DNA of 64,000 nt, from positions 1,612,001-1,676,000 of the forward strand of contig JAJUBI010000008.1 of the NCBI GenBank assembly GCA_022419385.1, read 5' to 3'. The notes beneath the pieces were generated by a model. That model had not been told where the DNA came from and did not search any database. It saw only the letters and a list, made by a program, of their open reading frames with translations. Below are positions 35,062 through 46,393 of the stretch, piece after piece. Each line of letters opens with the position of its first letter. The first letter of the stretch is position 1. Both the position numbers and the translations under genes were made by a program. The stretch is from Paraconiothyrium sp. Pb-2020 (Eukaryota > Ascomycota > Dothideomycetes > Pleosporales > Didymosphaeriaceae).

Positions 35062-35643
35062 GGGGGGCGTTGGTTGTGGTGCCTTCGTGTGGAAATCAGG
35101 CTCGGGAGCAGGTTCCTGGATATAGCGCAATTCTGAGGAGCTGGCGGTATTCAGAACAGGGGAGACCAGTGGTAGAGCGAGGTGTTGGGTGTGGGCGTTG
35201 AGAAAGGTGGTGCCGTTGAAGTTGGCGATGCCTGCCGAGTCGCTAGATACTGACGTCGCATCGGAGCTGAGGAGAGCTCCCGGTAGTGGGGCGCAGGCGC
35301 TTGGACGTTTTTAACCCTGATCGCATCGTACACTCTTTGAATGTCGCCTACAGCTATAGCCACTTCCTTCAGAGGTGAATAGGTTTTGCTATTCGGCGAC
35401 TCGGTTACAGGGCACAGGCAAAGCGGTTTATGGACGCTGGCAACAATGGAACAACTCGACTGCGCTGGTCGAGAAATCTTTCTATCTAGGTCTGGGCCAG
35501 CTACCAGTTGGGTGCCAAAAGTTGAATTGTACAGGGCGAAGAAGAGAGCTGAGCGCACAAGCCGCAAAGCCAGCCAGACCGGGCTCACTGTCCATAGTGG
35601 AGCCTACATAGCGTACACGTACAAAAGGAACATGGATATCGAC
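35062..35643. other. Snx4 5' region and Adk2 3' flank
   Basis: Likely holds the unresolved 5' coding exon(s) of snx4. One possible first exon is ATG GAC A at 35595, with a GTGAGC donor, joined to an acceptor near 35277. This would give the N-terminus MDTLLSSDATS but is only a guess. Confidence 0.35.
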
Positions 35644-36491
35644 CTAGTTGCTCACAGCGCCAAACCGTTTACCGAATTCGTTGAAGAGCTGCGGTGAAAT
35701 CTCATCGCTGCTGTTGCCATTCACGGTCCACAACACGCCGAGTTTGTCGTAATGCTCCAACAGATTTTCGTTCGTCTCTTTGAAGCGCCTCAACCGCGCC
35801 TTCCACACCTCTGGATCATCGTCTGCGCGTCTCGTGAGGGCTTCACCTGTCACGTCATCCTTGCCCTCGACCTTTGGCGGGTTGAATGTGGTGTTGTATA
35901 CCCTCCCTGATGGCTCGTGGACCCAGCGATTGCATATCCGCTCAATAATGACCTCTGGAGGGGTCTGAATGCTAACGACGAGATTTATGGGCACAATCTC
36001 GTCAAGCTGCACAGCTTGAGTTGCTGTCCGCGGGAAGCCGTCAAGAATAAAGGAAGCGGACGGGTGATCTGTGAACTGGTATTTTGCAGCGCGGAACTGA
36101 GACGGAATGAGTACTGAATCGACCGTTGAGTCCTCGTCGATGCCCGTTGAGCTCGAATACACGGCGTACGGTCGAAGGGTGTTGTCCTGTATCCATCCTC
36201 GCGTGGTGAGCTCGTTGACGATGAGTCGTAGAATCATGGTATCCGGAACAAGTTCGCCAGTCTTCATCTTGGCCTCGACCTGGATACCTGCATATCGTTA
36301 GAGACGTGGGAACATGAGCATGCGCGATACGTACCAAGAGGGGTCCGTTCCCTCACATTCTTCCTCAGCAGGTCACCAGAACTAATTGATGACAATTCTG
36401 GGAAGCGCTTCATCAAGCGCTCAGTCTGCGTGCCCTTTCCGACACCCGGTGCGCCGACCAGAATGATCCTGGCTGCGCGCGCGAGCGTCAT
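35644..36491 (-). CDS. adk2: Mitochondrial GTP:AMP phosphotransferase (adenylate kinase 3 type)
   Basis: Model: complement(join(35644..36287, 36335..36491)), 266 aa, one 47-nt phase-1 intron. The P-loop GAPGVGKGT sits at residues 13-21, followed by SSGDLLRKNVRERTPLG. FILDGFPRT binds AMP, and the large LID segment has the Ak3-type pattern GRVYNTTFNPPKVEGKDDVTG with the following LTRRADDDP. This pattern lacks the zinc cysteines found in some other adenylate kinases. The enzyme recycles AMP using GTP in the mitochondrial matrix. An insertion near residues 95-115 (VYSSSTGIDEDSTVDSV) is longer than I recall for yeast Adk2. Confidence 0.92.
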
Positions 36492-37205
36492 CGTGATTAT
36501 CGTACGGTGGAAATGAGAGAGTTAAAAGGATAGTCGCAAATATGTACACAGGTCGAAGCGGTGGAGTGGAGGCCGACCGGCTCCCGCGAAGTGCTCGGAA
36601 TCTTAGAGGAAGTTCATGTTGGCAGGAGATAGGTGGAGAGAGTGATGGATATGGTGCACAGGCGCAACACGGCGGACAGAATGCGACAGACGTAGACCGA
36701 GGAAGACAGATAGGATATCTTTATTCTTGGGAGATGCGGAGGAGCGCTAGAGCAGCACTTGAGGGGTTGCGGCAGGGAACCCGCGGGAAGCTCAACTGGC
36801 TGCGCCGGGAGTGGCCACGGCAGCCACGAAGCCACGCCGACCGACTCTTGGTTGCCGGGAGCGTGGCAGACTGTGGGAGGATGGCTTGCATTCACGTGCC
36901 CTGCTTAACAAGACAGGCTCAACGTTCCGCGAGCAGCCATGCGCTTCTGGCCATGCGAGAACACGCGTTATGCGCCGCGGATCGGAAGCGGAAAGCCAAG
37001 CTTTACTGACGCAGATCGGCGGCGGATGTTCCTGGCGACCATCTTTCTAATTCTTGCATCACTTGACGACTTTCCACACACACATCCCAACAACTCACTC
37101 ATCAGCAGTTGCGCCCTGCCTGTGCCCTGAATCTTATTTCCTACCCTTAAATCAAATTGTCTCACTCCTCGTCGCTCCTTACCTTCCGCAACCGCATTCG
37201 GTGCA
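36492..37205. promoter_or_regulatory. Divergent promoter, adk2 and LETM1
   Basis: A 714-bp spacer between two mitochondrial-protein genes. No coding frame is convincing; the LETM1 side (37050-37200) is pyrimidine-rich. Confidence 0.4.
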
Positions 37206-39055
37206 ATGTACGTCAGCAGAGCTGCCACTCGGGCAGCTCCCGCAGTCTTCAGAGCCGGCATCAGAACCACTGCTCGACCGTCGCGACAGCTTCCCAAGCA
37301 CTTGCCCGCGATTGCCATATTGATCCCACATCGCGCCGTTTCCACCGAGACTTCATCAAACCAGAGCGGCAACTTCCCGCCCCCAGGCTTCAACACCGAG
37401 CAAGCAAAGAAGCCCTTCTCAAAAGACGAACAGTCAAAGTCACAAGAAAAGGTTACCAATGTCTCGATACCGAAAGATGAGCCCACCGCGACGCCAAAGC
37501 ATGAAGCCCAAGAGGCTCGGACATTGTCGGAATTAGCGACCGAGAAGTCGGAGAAAGCAAAACAAGAGAAGGCTGTAGCGAAGAAGGAAGAAGAGAAGCA
37601 GAAGCTCACTCTGTGGCAGAAGATCAAGAAGGAGGCTGCGCACTACCGGGACGGAACGAAATTGTTAGTCACCGAGGTCAAGATCAGCTCAAAGCTGGCG
37701 CTGAAGATGGCTGCTGGCTATGAGCTTACTCGACGTGAGCACCGACAGGTAGCCTCTACACATTCCGCAAGACAGAGCCCCACTGACGCATAATAGCTCC
37801 AAAGAACTGTTCAGGATCTCGGCCGTCTGGTTCCCTTCTCGGTCTTCCTCATCGTTCCCTTTGCGGAGCTGCTTCTCCCCGTAGCTCTCAAACTCTTCCC
37901 CAACCTCCTTCCTAGCACATACGAGGGCCAGTCCTCCAAGGACGCAAAGGCCAAGACCCTGCGATCCACTCGGAAAGAAGTCAGCGGCTTCCTTCGCCAG
38001 ACATTGAAAGAGACCGGCTTGCCGATATCTACGGAGAATGCGCAGCGGGAAGAGTTCGCCGAATTCTTCCGCAAGGTACGTCGCAATAGACGCATAAGTG
38101 TTTTTAAACAACATAAAGTAACTAATTTTCGCAGGTTCGCACAACTGGAGAAGCGCCCTCAACAGAGGAGATTGTCAAGGTTTGTAAGATCTTCAAGGAT
38201 GATCTCACCCTTGACAATCTTTCGCGACCCCAGCTCGTGGCCATCTGCCGCTACTTGAACCTAACCTCGTTCGGCACTGACAACTTCCTCCGCTACCAAA
38301 TCCGCGTCCGTATGCGCCAAATCAAGCGCGACGACCGTGCCATCGCCTATGAAGGCGTAACCTCGCTTTCTGTTCCTGAACTCCAGTCCGCCTGTGCAAG
38401 CCGCGGCCTCCGCACCTACGGCGTCTCGCCCGCCCGGTTACGCGATGACCTCAAGACTTGGCTCGACCTCCGTCTCAAGAGCGGCGTGCCTTCGACGCTC
38501 CTCGTCCTCTCTAACGCTTTCGTGTACGCCCAAGGCAAGGAGTCAGATGCCACCTCCCAACTCGACGCCCTCCAGGCCGTGCTGTCCAGCATCCCAGAGG
38601 AGCTCTACCACGAGATTGAACTCGAGGTGCACACCGCTGAGGGCGCCGCGACTAACAAGCAGCGTCTTGAAGTGCTCAAGGAGCAACAAGAGCTCATTGA
38701 TGAGGAGAATCAGCAGAACCAGGGCAGCGAGAAGCAAACCCCTCAGGATAGGGAGAACATTGATGAAGAGGATAAGCCGAAGCAGGCCGCAAAGGCCGAG
38801 GAGAGCAACGAGGCGGAGGCTAGCACTGGGGACTCTGCGACTGGCATGGGTAGCGCGGAGCGTGCGGAGCAGGACCAACGGGCGACGGAACAAGACGCTG
38901 CTGAGAAGAAGGAGGCTAAGGAAGAGGCCGCTAAGAAGGAGTGAGTGCGAGCGCGACCAATTACACAAACTTCTCTACTTTGTCTAAATAGCAAGGGCTT
39001 CTGGGCTCGCATGGCATTTGAACCTTGGAACCATGTCCGCGCACCCTCAACGTAG
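37206..39055 (+). CDS. LETM1-domain mitochondrial protein (Mdm38 type)
   Basis: Model: join(37206..37748, 37797..38075, 38135..38940, 38992..39055), 563 aa. A basic, Ser/Arg/Ala-rich N-terminus looks like a mitochondrial presequence. A Lys/Glu-rich coiled-coil stretch leads into LTLWQKIKKEAAHYRDGTKL. One transmembrane helix lies at about 193-213 (PFSVFLIVPFAELLLPVALKL), then the LETM1 ribosome-binding-like domain (LRYQIRVRMRQIKRDD, then LSVPELQSACASRGLR). The C-terminus is an acidic/Lys coiled coil. LETM1/Mdm38 proteins support K+/H+ exchange and inner-membrane insertion of mitochondrial translation products. The last intron is optional: without it translation stops at 38944 (AAKKE); with it the tail becomes KKDKGFWARMAFEPWNHVR. 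Confidence 0.9.
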
Positions 39056-39168
39056 GGTTATACCATAGAAAATGTAAAATAGAAAGAATTGATACGTAAA
39101 ACGCACATGTCGCTGGAGCATTCAGAATGATTTGATATCTACAATCCCCACTGCGTATGTCCAACGCC

Positions 39169-41698
39169 CTACCTCCCTCCCTTCCTCTTCCTAACTTCCC
39201 TCTCATACTCCTTCTTCTCTCTGCCCTCCTCCCCCTGAATCTCCGCAATAAGCCTCCTCTCCCGCTCCGCATGCGCCCGATCCTTCTCCCTCTTATCCTT
39301 GAGCTTCTCCCTCGCGATGAAATTCGCATCCTTGCGCAGCTCGCGCATCGCCCCCTTCCTCTCGCGCTTGTACTCCTTGCGCAAGCGTGCTTGCTCCGCG
39401 CGCTCCTTGTCGGGGTCGTAGTGCTTGGTGGGGTCGAAGTCTTCTTCGAACTTGGGTATGCTGGATTTGATGGGGAGGGGCGGTGGTAGTGTAGAAGCTG
39501 GGGGCGGCGATGGAGACGCGCATTTTGTAGGGCGATGGTGAGACGCTGGATGGCGGTGCTTTGAGTGGGTTTCGCGGATTTGAGAGGGGCTAGGAGAGTG
39601 GTGAAGATCTCGGTGAAGGCGGGGGTTTTGGCCCACGTTTCGGTGGCGGTGAGGATGTTTTGGGTGTGCGCGCTGAGGAGGGGTGGGGGTCATAGGGGGA
39701 TTTGAGGCAGAGGATTGTGTAGCGGATGAATTCGGGGATGTAGCGCTTGCTGAGGCGTTGATAGTGGAGGGCAGAGCGCGCCTAGATAGGCACCCGTTGC
39801 GATGTCCTTGGTAGAGTTGGGAGTCTGGAGGCCCAGGAAGCGGGCCATCAGTGTGATTGCTGGAGTGACGACTTGGTGGAAGTGGTCTGAAGTGGGGAAT
39901 ATCGAGCTGATTGCCGTGAGGATGACGAGATCACCCTGGGTAGGGTCATTCGATGCGTGCAGCTGCTTGAGGTGTTCTCGGAAGCGTAGCGGGCAGCAAT
40001 GACCACTGGATACGACCGGGACAACGAGTGGATGTGTCGGATAATAGACTCAACAACTTGGAGAGGAGCCGGTGGCGTTTGGTTAGAGAGATACGAGACG
40101 TGGTCAACAAGAGCACATCCGAAATCAGCCAGCTTGTCTTTATTATCGGCATGTAGCCCGGCGTGATATAGCGCTCGAATACGTTGGACAACCGTGGGCG
40201 TATCGTCAACACTAACGTCTTTGAAGACTTTCAGAAGCTCTTCATGGGATCGGGGACATGCGTAGGTATAGGCGAGCTTGGACGTCGGATCGGGGACCAA
40301 CAAGAGGACACCGTTCTTTGCCTTCGTTGCCTGCGTCTTTTCAGGTAAAACACTCTTGAGAAAGTCGTCGTCCTCGTCTGCAGCCATAGTATCATCCGCA
40401 TGGAGTTCCTCGTCAGAACCTCCATCCGAGATATCGGCTTCCGAATCACTAGCGATAAGATCGTCTTCAAGCAAAAAGTCGTCTTCATCATCCACGCCCT
40501 CTGGGCGACTTTTCTGAGGCAGAGGCGCACCCAGACCGAACTCGCAGCATCATCGTTGACGCTCTCAGCGTCCTCGTCCATGTCTTCATCGCCTTTATCC
40601 TGTGGCTCATCTTCATCACTCGTCGGCTCGCCTCTCATCCTTCGCATACGCTTGTTCTCGAGCGCCTTCAACTTCTCGGCTTCTTCCTTTGCCTTCTCTT
40701 CCTCTGTCTTAGTGCGCTCCGTAGGCTTCGAGCGCTGGTCGTACAGCATTTGACGCACTCGCGCATCGTAATCCTTGTCCGCTTGATCGCGATCCATTCC
40801 AGCCAGAAGAGCAGCGCGATCAGGGTTGATGCCAAAGTCTGGCTTCACATCGGTTTTGGGTGGCTCTTTTACGGGTGGTTTCCCGCTCATGTGTCCTCGT
40901 AGAGCGGCAAGTACGTCGTTAAAATCCGCATCCAATTCTTCCCGCAGCTCGTCATCGTCTTCTTTCAACTGCTGTCGTTCGTACTTGTGCTGCTTGGACT
41001 TTGCAATGACCTCCTTCATCACTTCTGCTTTGCTCTTCTTCCTCTCCGGCTGATCCTCAGCTGTCTCATCTTCTTCGTCTTCCACGCCTTCAGAATCTCT
41101 CCGCCTCTTCCGCTTCAAGAAGCCATCCTCGTCACCATCACTAGAGCCGCCACTTATACTGGCAGCATCGTAGTCTTCCTTGCCCAGATCATTCTCGTCA
41201 AATCGCAATGACTTGCCACCGTGCGTGAGCTCAACATCATCTCCATCATCTTCCAAATCAAACGTGTTACCGCCTCTCTTCCTCTGTTGCTCCCTCTCAA
41301 ATCTCGCCATCATCTTGTCCTCCAGACTCAGGTCAAATCATCCTCGCCAATTCTGCGACCATTGATGCCGCCCATCTTGTTCTTTTTACTCACTCCGGCA
41401 AGAGTGTTTTCCGACGTGTCTCTTCGCCCTGGCTCTTTGTGACACCCGGCCTGCCCAAAACCTTGCTCTTCGCATCTTGCGGATTATTCGAGACATACTC
41501 GTGTTTCTTCGGTCGTGAAAGATGCTTAACGTCGAACGGATTGAAAGACTCGCGAAGAGCAGCGAGGGCGGCGGCCTTCTTTGCTGCTTGATCTGCGTTC
41601 TTGGGTTGCGACTTTTTCTGCTTCTTTGACTTTTGCGGTCCGGTGAGGCCTTGCTCGCGGAGGGAGGCTTTGAGCCGCTTCAACTGGGAAGGCGGCAT
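39169..41698 (-). CDS. nop14: Nop14, nucleolar SSU processome protein, frameshifted
   Basis: The first frame opens MPPSQLKRLKASLREQGLTG and the last ends with EKKEYEREVRKRKGGR, so both ends are present. Conserved Nop14 segments occur throughout: FNPFDVKHLSRPKKHEYV, KNKMGGINGRRIGED, EFGLG, GDLVILTAISSIFPTSDHFH and KFEEDFDP. They do not share one frame. Seven net shifts are needed, near 41392, 41337, 40543, 39987, 39770, 39680 and 39479. Six are one-base losses; the one near 39770 is a one-base gain (or two-base loss). None looks like an intron, and each corrected segment is free of stops. Nop14 is required for 18S rRNA maturation and is essential in yeast. Clustered assembly indels are therefore the simplest reading; a decaying second copy is the alternative. 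Confidence 0.82.
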
Positions 41699-41931
41699 GG
41701 TGAGACTAATCTACGGCTTCTAATGACTTCCAAAAGATCAGCAGGCACGAAAAGCGCGACTCGCTTTCGTGTGTTGTAACTTTGAGATATGCTTCCCGCG
41801 TAAATTTCACGGTTGAAATCTTGGCGTGCATACACCGCCTTCCATTTTAGGCTTTAAGCGGTGCCCGCCCGCCGAACACCGACATCATCGCGTCGCAAAT
41901 CGATGCGCGAGGCAACAACACTCAAATAACC

Positions 41932-41964
41932 ATGAGTGCCTACGGAACATGGCGCATCACATAG
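41932..41964 (+). promoter_or_regulatory. Overlapping uORF
   Basis: An ATG at 41932 opens an 11-codon frame (MSAYGTWRIT, stop at 41962-41964) that overlaps the downstream gene's start codon at 41949 in another frame. Translation of it would reduce initiation at the main ATG. Confidence 0.5.
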
Positions 41965-42698
41965 AAGACCGCTGGCTCTGGCTTGGGTTAGGTACTTTTC
42001 CCTTCGTTCAACTGATCTGATACATCTGACCACTATCAGGCGTCTTCACCTTCTTCGCGGTCAAAGGCGTGGCCCACGGCCTCCGCCGCATCGTTGCTCT
42101 CACAGAAGTCCACAAATCGCCTCCCCCAATCCCCCCCAACCGCACCGAAGATGCGATCAAGTCCTCGTCACTCGCGACCCTCGCGACGTGCGAAAACGTA
42201 GAGATACGCAAGGCAGCCACCAAGATCTTGCTCGACCGCTTCATTGCGCACCCTTCCGCTTACAAACACCTGGTCCGCGATGCGAACTCCCGGAACGAAG
42301 AGTGCAAGCATGCTGCGTATCTAGCGTTCAGTTTGCTCGAAGAGTACGGCTACGTAGGACATCAGTATGGGGTTCCGCCGCCCACACCTGCTACTCCACA
42401 GACGCATCGCGCAGCGAGAAGAGAGTGGTTGAGGGAAGGGCCGACAAGACTTGGGCTAAATAGTGATCTCGAGGAGAGGGATTTGAGAAGGCGGAGAAGG
42501 GAGGCTATGGTGATCAACGAGGGTGATCGTCCAGTCAGCCAGGAGGATGTGTGGATGAGGGACGGAGAGGGCCGCATGAGTACCGAAGAGCAGGCGGGAC
42601 CGCGAAGTGCATTCGAGACGCTGCAAACGAACGGAGAGTGGCTGAATCCAGTTACGGGCGAAATGGTCAGAGACGCGCACATTACACGCGCAGATTGA
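41949..42698 (+). CDS. Small helical protein of unknown function
   Basis: Model: join(41949..41991, 42040..42698), 233 aa; the 48-nt phase-1 intron gives the N-terminus MAHHIEDRWLWLGLGVFTFF. That segment is amphipathic to hydrophobic and may anchor the protein to a membrane. Residues about 45-110 look like one or two armadillo/HEAT-type helical repeats (SLATLATCENVEIRKAATKIL, then ECKHAAYLAFSLLEEYGY). The C-terminal part is charged and ends EWLNPVTGEMVRDAHITRAD. I do not recognise the family beyond a conserved-looking fungal hypothetical. The start is chosen over the ATG at 41932 because that frame stops after ten codons. It diverges from nop14 over about 250 bp. Confidence 0.78.
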
Positions 42699-43347
42699 TA
42701 AGGGGAAACCAGCCTGACTGATAATTGTGGATCTCGGCAGACTGGGTGATGGGATGCATTTTTCTGAGGTCGACGGTCCGTGTTAGTAGACGTATGATAC
42801 CCTTGCATTGTATTCTTGATTGAATTTTACGACCTGCGCCCACATCCATGTGCTTCCTTCTTGTGACACGGCAAAAGTAGCATGTAATATGTGTTGCACA
42901 GCAGGGTCCTCCAGCGCACACTGTTGTACAAATCCGATCATCCGCTATACTGGATCAGGTCAAAATTCTTGCAGCCGTGATGGTAGTTTAAGTTAATTTA
43001 AGAATATTTATCGAAGGCCCAGTTGGTCCAAGTTCGACCTTATGCCCATCTCCATGTTAGCACGAATTACATTTCATAAAGAGGAGATAGTTGCAATAGA
43101 AACACGAATATGTGATACCCACTCATGGCTATGTAAATGGTATGATTTCGTATTCCCGCGATGTTATCGTGGCGTTGTGGCTGGTCCCCGCATTTTAATA
43201 TGACCAGGCTATGACCTCACCCAAGTGGGAACTCCAGATCAAAACCCGCGAAAGCCCACTACGATTCTTCCCACAACTCTTGTAAATCTTAGTGCAACCC
43301 ATCGAATTTCTCAAATTTCACATTTTACAGCTTCATTCAAATTCAAA
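42699..43347. other. Intergenic
   Basis: About 650 bp, AT-rich in the middle (42960-43150). Nothing coding or repetitive was recognised; it contains the promoter of the NAD(P)HX dehydratase gene. Confidence 0.45.
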
Positions 43348-44416
43348 ATGGCGAGCGCAACCAGGAAAGAGATCTTGGGCAAGGTGTACAAGATGATCCC
43401 GCCCATGCTCGAAAGCTTCCACAAAGGTACGTTCCCCTAACTACTCAAGCAATAGCGTGGACCCTAATTCTCGTTCAGGTCAATTGGGTCGCGTAGCAGT
43501 CATCGGTGGCAGCGGAGATTATACAGGTGCGCCTTACTTCTCCGCAATGGCCTCCGCGAAACTAGGTTGCGACATGGTACTTCTCCTTCCTTCAGCTCTG
43601 TCTACATTTTCTGACCTCATCTAGTCCCACGTGATATGCGAGCCTGGCGCCGGCGCCGTCATCAAAACTTACTCTCCCAACCTCATGGTTCACCCCTACA
43701 TGCGGCAATCCAAGAATCTTGCCTCCTCTGAGTCCGTCGACAGCGTCTCCTCCGAGGTCGTCGGCATGCTTTCACGTCTGCACGTTATCGTCATTGGTCC
43801 CGGTCTCGGTCGCGATCAGCTAATGCAAGATACGTGCGCGAAGGTCATTCAGGAGGCGCGCAAACAGGGCATACCGTTTGTGCTGGACGCAGATGGTCTA
43901 TACCTTGCACAGACGCGACCGGAGCTAGTCGAGGGCTGCACTGAGTGCATACTCACGCCTAACGTTGTAGAGTTTGGTCGGCTGGCAAAGGCGAAGGGAG
44001 TGAACGTTGATGAGGGTGATCCGTCAGAGCTGTGCTCGAAGCTAGCAAAGGCATTTGGTGGCGTGACGATCATACAGAAGGGCGCGAAGGATTATATCTC
44101 GAATGGCAAGCACACCCTAGTATCTGAGGGCGAGGGCGGATTAAAGCGCTCTGGTGGACAAGGCGACACGCTCACGGGTAGCTTGGCAACGCTGTTAGCG
44201 TACAGGAAGGCATACCATGACAACATCTGGGATCATGAGGGTGACCTGGAGCCAGCTGAGACGCTGGCATTGGCGGCGTACGGAGGCTCAGCGATCACAA
44301 GGGAGTGCTCGAGATTGGCATTTGCGGAGAAAGGCAGGAGTCTGCAGGCTGGCGACCTAACTGAGCATGTGCACCAGGCGTTCTTAAACGTTGTAGGAGA
44401 GAAGGAAAGCAAGTAA
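43348..44416 (+). CDS. ATP-dependent (S)-NAD(P)H-hydrate dehydratase
   Basis: Model: join(43348..43426, 43479..43576, 43625..44416), 322 aa, introns of 52 and 48 nt. The start is the ATG of MASATRKEILG. This is the CARKD/YjeF-C ribokinase-like fold: GRVAVIGGSGDYTGAPYFSA near the N-terminus, HVIVIGPGLGRD, then VLDADGLYL and LTPNVVEFGRL. The ATP-binding/catalytic GGQGDTLTG precedes the C-terminal helices (AAYGGSAITRECSRLA). The enzyme repairs hydrated NADH and NADPH by ATP-dependent dehydration, in cytosol or mitochondria. No mitochondrial presequence is evident here. The stop lies 134 bp from the convergent lactonase gene. Confidence 0.94.
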
Positions 44417-44550
44417 GGTGTCGTACCTTCTCGCTGGGCTAGAAGCCTAACACGTATAATAGCATGTACACAGTAGATCACGAAAGCAATACGAATATGA
44501 AAGCCAGGTTATGATTACAAGTCTTCTTCTCTCTGTGCCTCTCCTATTCC

Positions 44551-45399
44551 TCATTCATAAAACTTCGGCGCAAACTCCAACCCCAAATCCTTGATTGTAT
44601 CCCAACAGTGCCCCAGCACGACCTTCCCACCGGTTCTCCTCGCCAACCCCTTTATCATCTGGTGACTTCGACACCAGGATTCATGATCTCTCGCAAGCCA
44701 ACCCTGTGGCACATCATCCTGATAATTCTCCTTGACATGGTATTGATCACTAGTAAATATCCAGGTGCCGCTTTCTTTCAGATTGACCTGCATGACTGAT
44801 AATCCTGGCGTATGGCCCGGCGAATGGTGCAAGTTGATTCCGGGAGCAATCTCCAGGAAAGAGCCGTGGAAGGGCACCCAGTTAAGGTCGAAGGTGAGGT
44901 AGTGCGGGAGGTAAACACCTAGGTCGGACTTTGTGGCGACGGCGTAGAAGGCATACTTCAGTTCGAGTTCGTGGGCGTAAATCGGAATCCCGGTGTTCCT
45001 GAAAGGATCGAGTCCGCCTGCATGGTCGAGGTGCAGATGGCCGATGATGACGGCTTTTATGTCTTTGATATCGTGCCCAGTCTTCTTAATCTGTGCGGAG
45101 AGGTCCATGGATTTATCATGGTCTACGCGGGCGAATATGTCGTTGATGGGAGAGCCTACGACTTCGGGGTAGTCATCTCCAGCGCCTGTTTCGTAGAGGA
45201 TAAGGCCTTCCGTCGGGTGCTCGATGAGTATGGACAGCATGATCAGCTTCCGGCGCAGGTTCTCGGGATTCTTGCTTGAGAGGGTCGAAGTGTTGCCGGC
45301 GCGCTTGAACCAGCCTTCATCGGCCTCGAGGTTTCCTACGTGGAGAATCCATAGCTTAGTACCAGCCGGAGCCTGATTCACTAGATCAATCGAAGTCAT
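44551..45399 (-). CDS. Metallo-beta-lactamase hydrolase, AHL-lactonase (AiiA) like
   Basis: Single exon, 282 aa, ATG at 45399. The metallo-beta-lactamase metal motif is intact: His121, His123, Asp125 and His126 (GHLHLDHAGG), His196 (SPGHTPG), Asp218 (TSDQY) and His264 (VLGHCWD). The segment after Asp218, SDQYHVKENYQDDVP, resembles the DxSYTKENFxDxVP region I recall from bacterial AiiA quorum-quenching lactonases. Such enzymes open the lactone of N-acyl homoserine lactones; some relatives act on other lactones. There is no signal peptide. Bacterial origin is possible (no intron), but fungal homologues of this family are known to me, so horizontal transfer is only a hypothesis. The substrate is unproven. 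Confidence 0.85.
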   Translation of the reverse strand: MTSIDLVNQAPAGTKLWILHVGNLEADEGWFKRAGNTSTLSSKNPENLRRKLIMLSILIEHPTEGLILYETGAGDDYPEVVGSPINDIFARVDHDKSMDLSAQIKKTGHDIKDIKAVIIGHLHLDHAGGLDPFRNTGIPIYAHELELKYAFYAVATKSDLGVYLPHYLTFDLNWVPFHGSFLEIAPGINLHHSPGHTPGLSVMQVNLKESGTWIFTSDQYHVKENYQDDVPQGWLARDHESWCRSHQMIKGLARRTGGKVVLGHCWDTIKDLGLEFAPKFYE

Positions 45400-46393
45400 A
45401 TTCAGAGCTCAGAATATGCACAGTGTCAATATCCTTGAACGTAACACATGCGGGGTGCAAAACATTTATATCTTGGATTCGATCCGGCCTCTCTAGATCT
45501 ACGTAATTGCGACACCACCAGCGCTTATGTGGCATATCAAATACTCCACCTACTAGTGGTTCATACCCTAGCTTATTGGCAGCGAGGCCTAGGCACAGGA
45601 TGCGATCGGAAGCCGTGCAATACGCCTTGCGTTGGAGTGAGGTACGGAGAGGGGTAGTCCGCGGGGCAGAGGAATCGTAGCTTATACCCGAATTGTGGGG
45701 CCGTGGATTAAAGGAACGTTCTCTAACGGCCCACTGGACACATCGTTCATGGGATTGTTGGTAAGACGAATATGGAAATAATCTTGAGAATTCTGGAAGT
45801 CTAACTAAGCCATGGTATTACTCGGGGATCCGCGGTTGACCGTATTGCAATTGCGATTAGCACACTTCGGTATACCAAATCCATACTGTGTTGTAGAGGC
45901 TTGTACAACCGTCTCTGGCCGTGTCTAAATGGGTGTTTACTTTGCTTTCGCAGTGCGATTGGAATGTAGGCTTTGTAGGGCTGTGCTGTTCACTATTCGA
46001 TTAGGCAAACATCGACATAGCTATTCCAGTCTGACGAATGATAAAATGATAAAGAGATCTGACCCCAAGACAACTTCAGTCGCCTAGGTTATTCATCCCG
46101 GAACTCCTTATGACAGAACACCACGCTCTTCCAAATTGTGAGTCTTTACGCGGTGGTTGTTGAAGCCGCGCAACGGATTTAGACTTAGATTTCTGGCACT
46201 TGTTGACAGAAACAAACCTCTGAGAGAAGCACATGACAGCGACGATGGCGAAACTCCCCTTTGTTCCGAAGGGCTGGAATTGAAGATGACCAGAACAGCG
46301 CCATGTGGAAGACAAAGCCATATCACCTAATACCCGCGCGCTCCATGTTAAAGGTAAGATAGGGTCCTGACACTCAGAATTGAGACAATCAAG
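45400..46393. other. Divergent intergenic region, lactonase and unknown gene
   Basis: About 1 kb between divergent genes, relatively AT-rich, with no convincing frame, repeat or RNA gene. Confidence 0.45.

Noticed and set aside
41381..41393. GTGAGT at the end of the first nop14 frame as an intron donor
   Set aside because: The sequence that would be removed encodes conserved Nop14 residues (KNKMGGINGRRIGED), so a frameshift is the better explanation.
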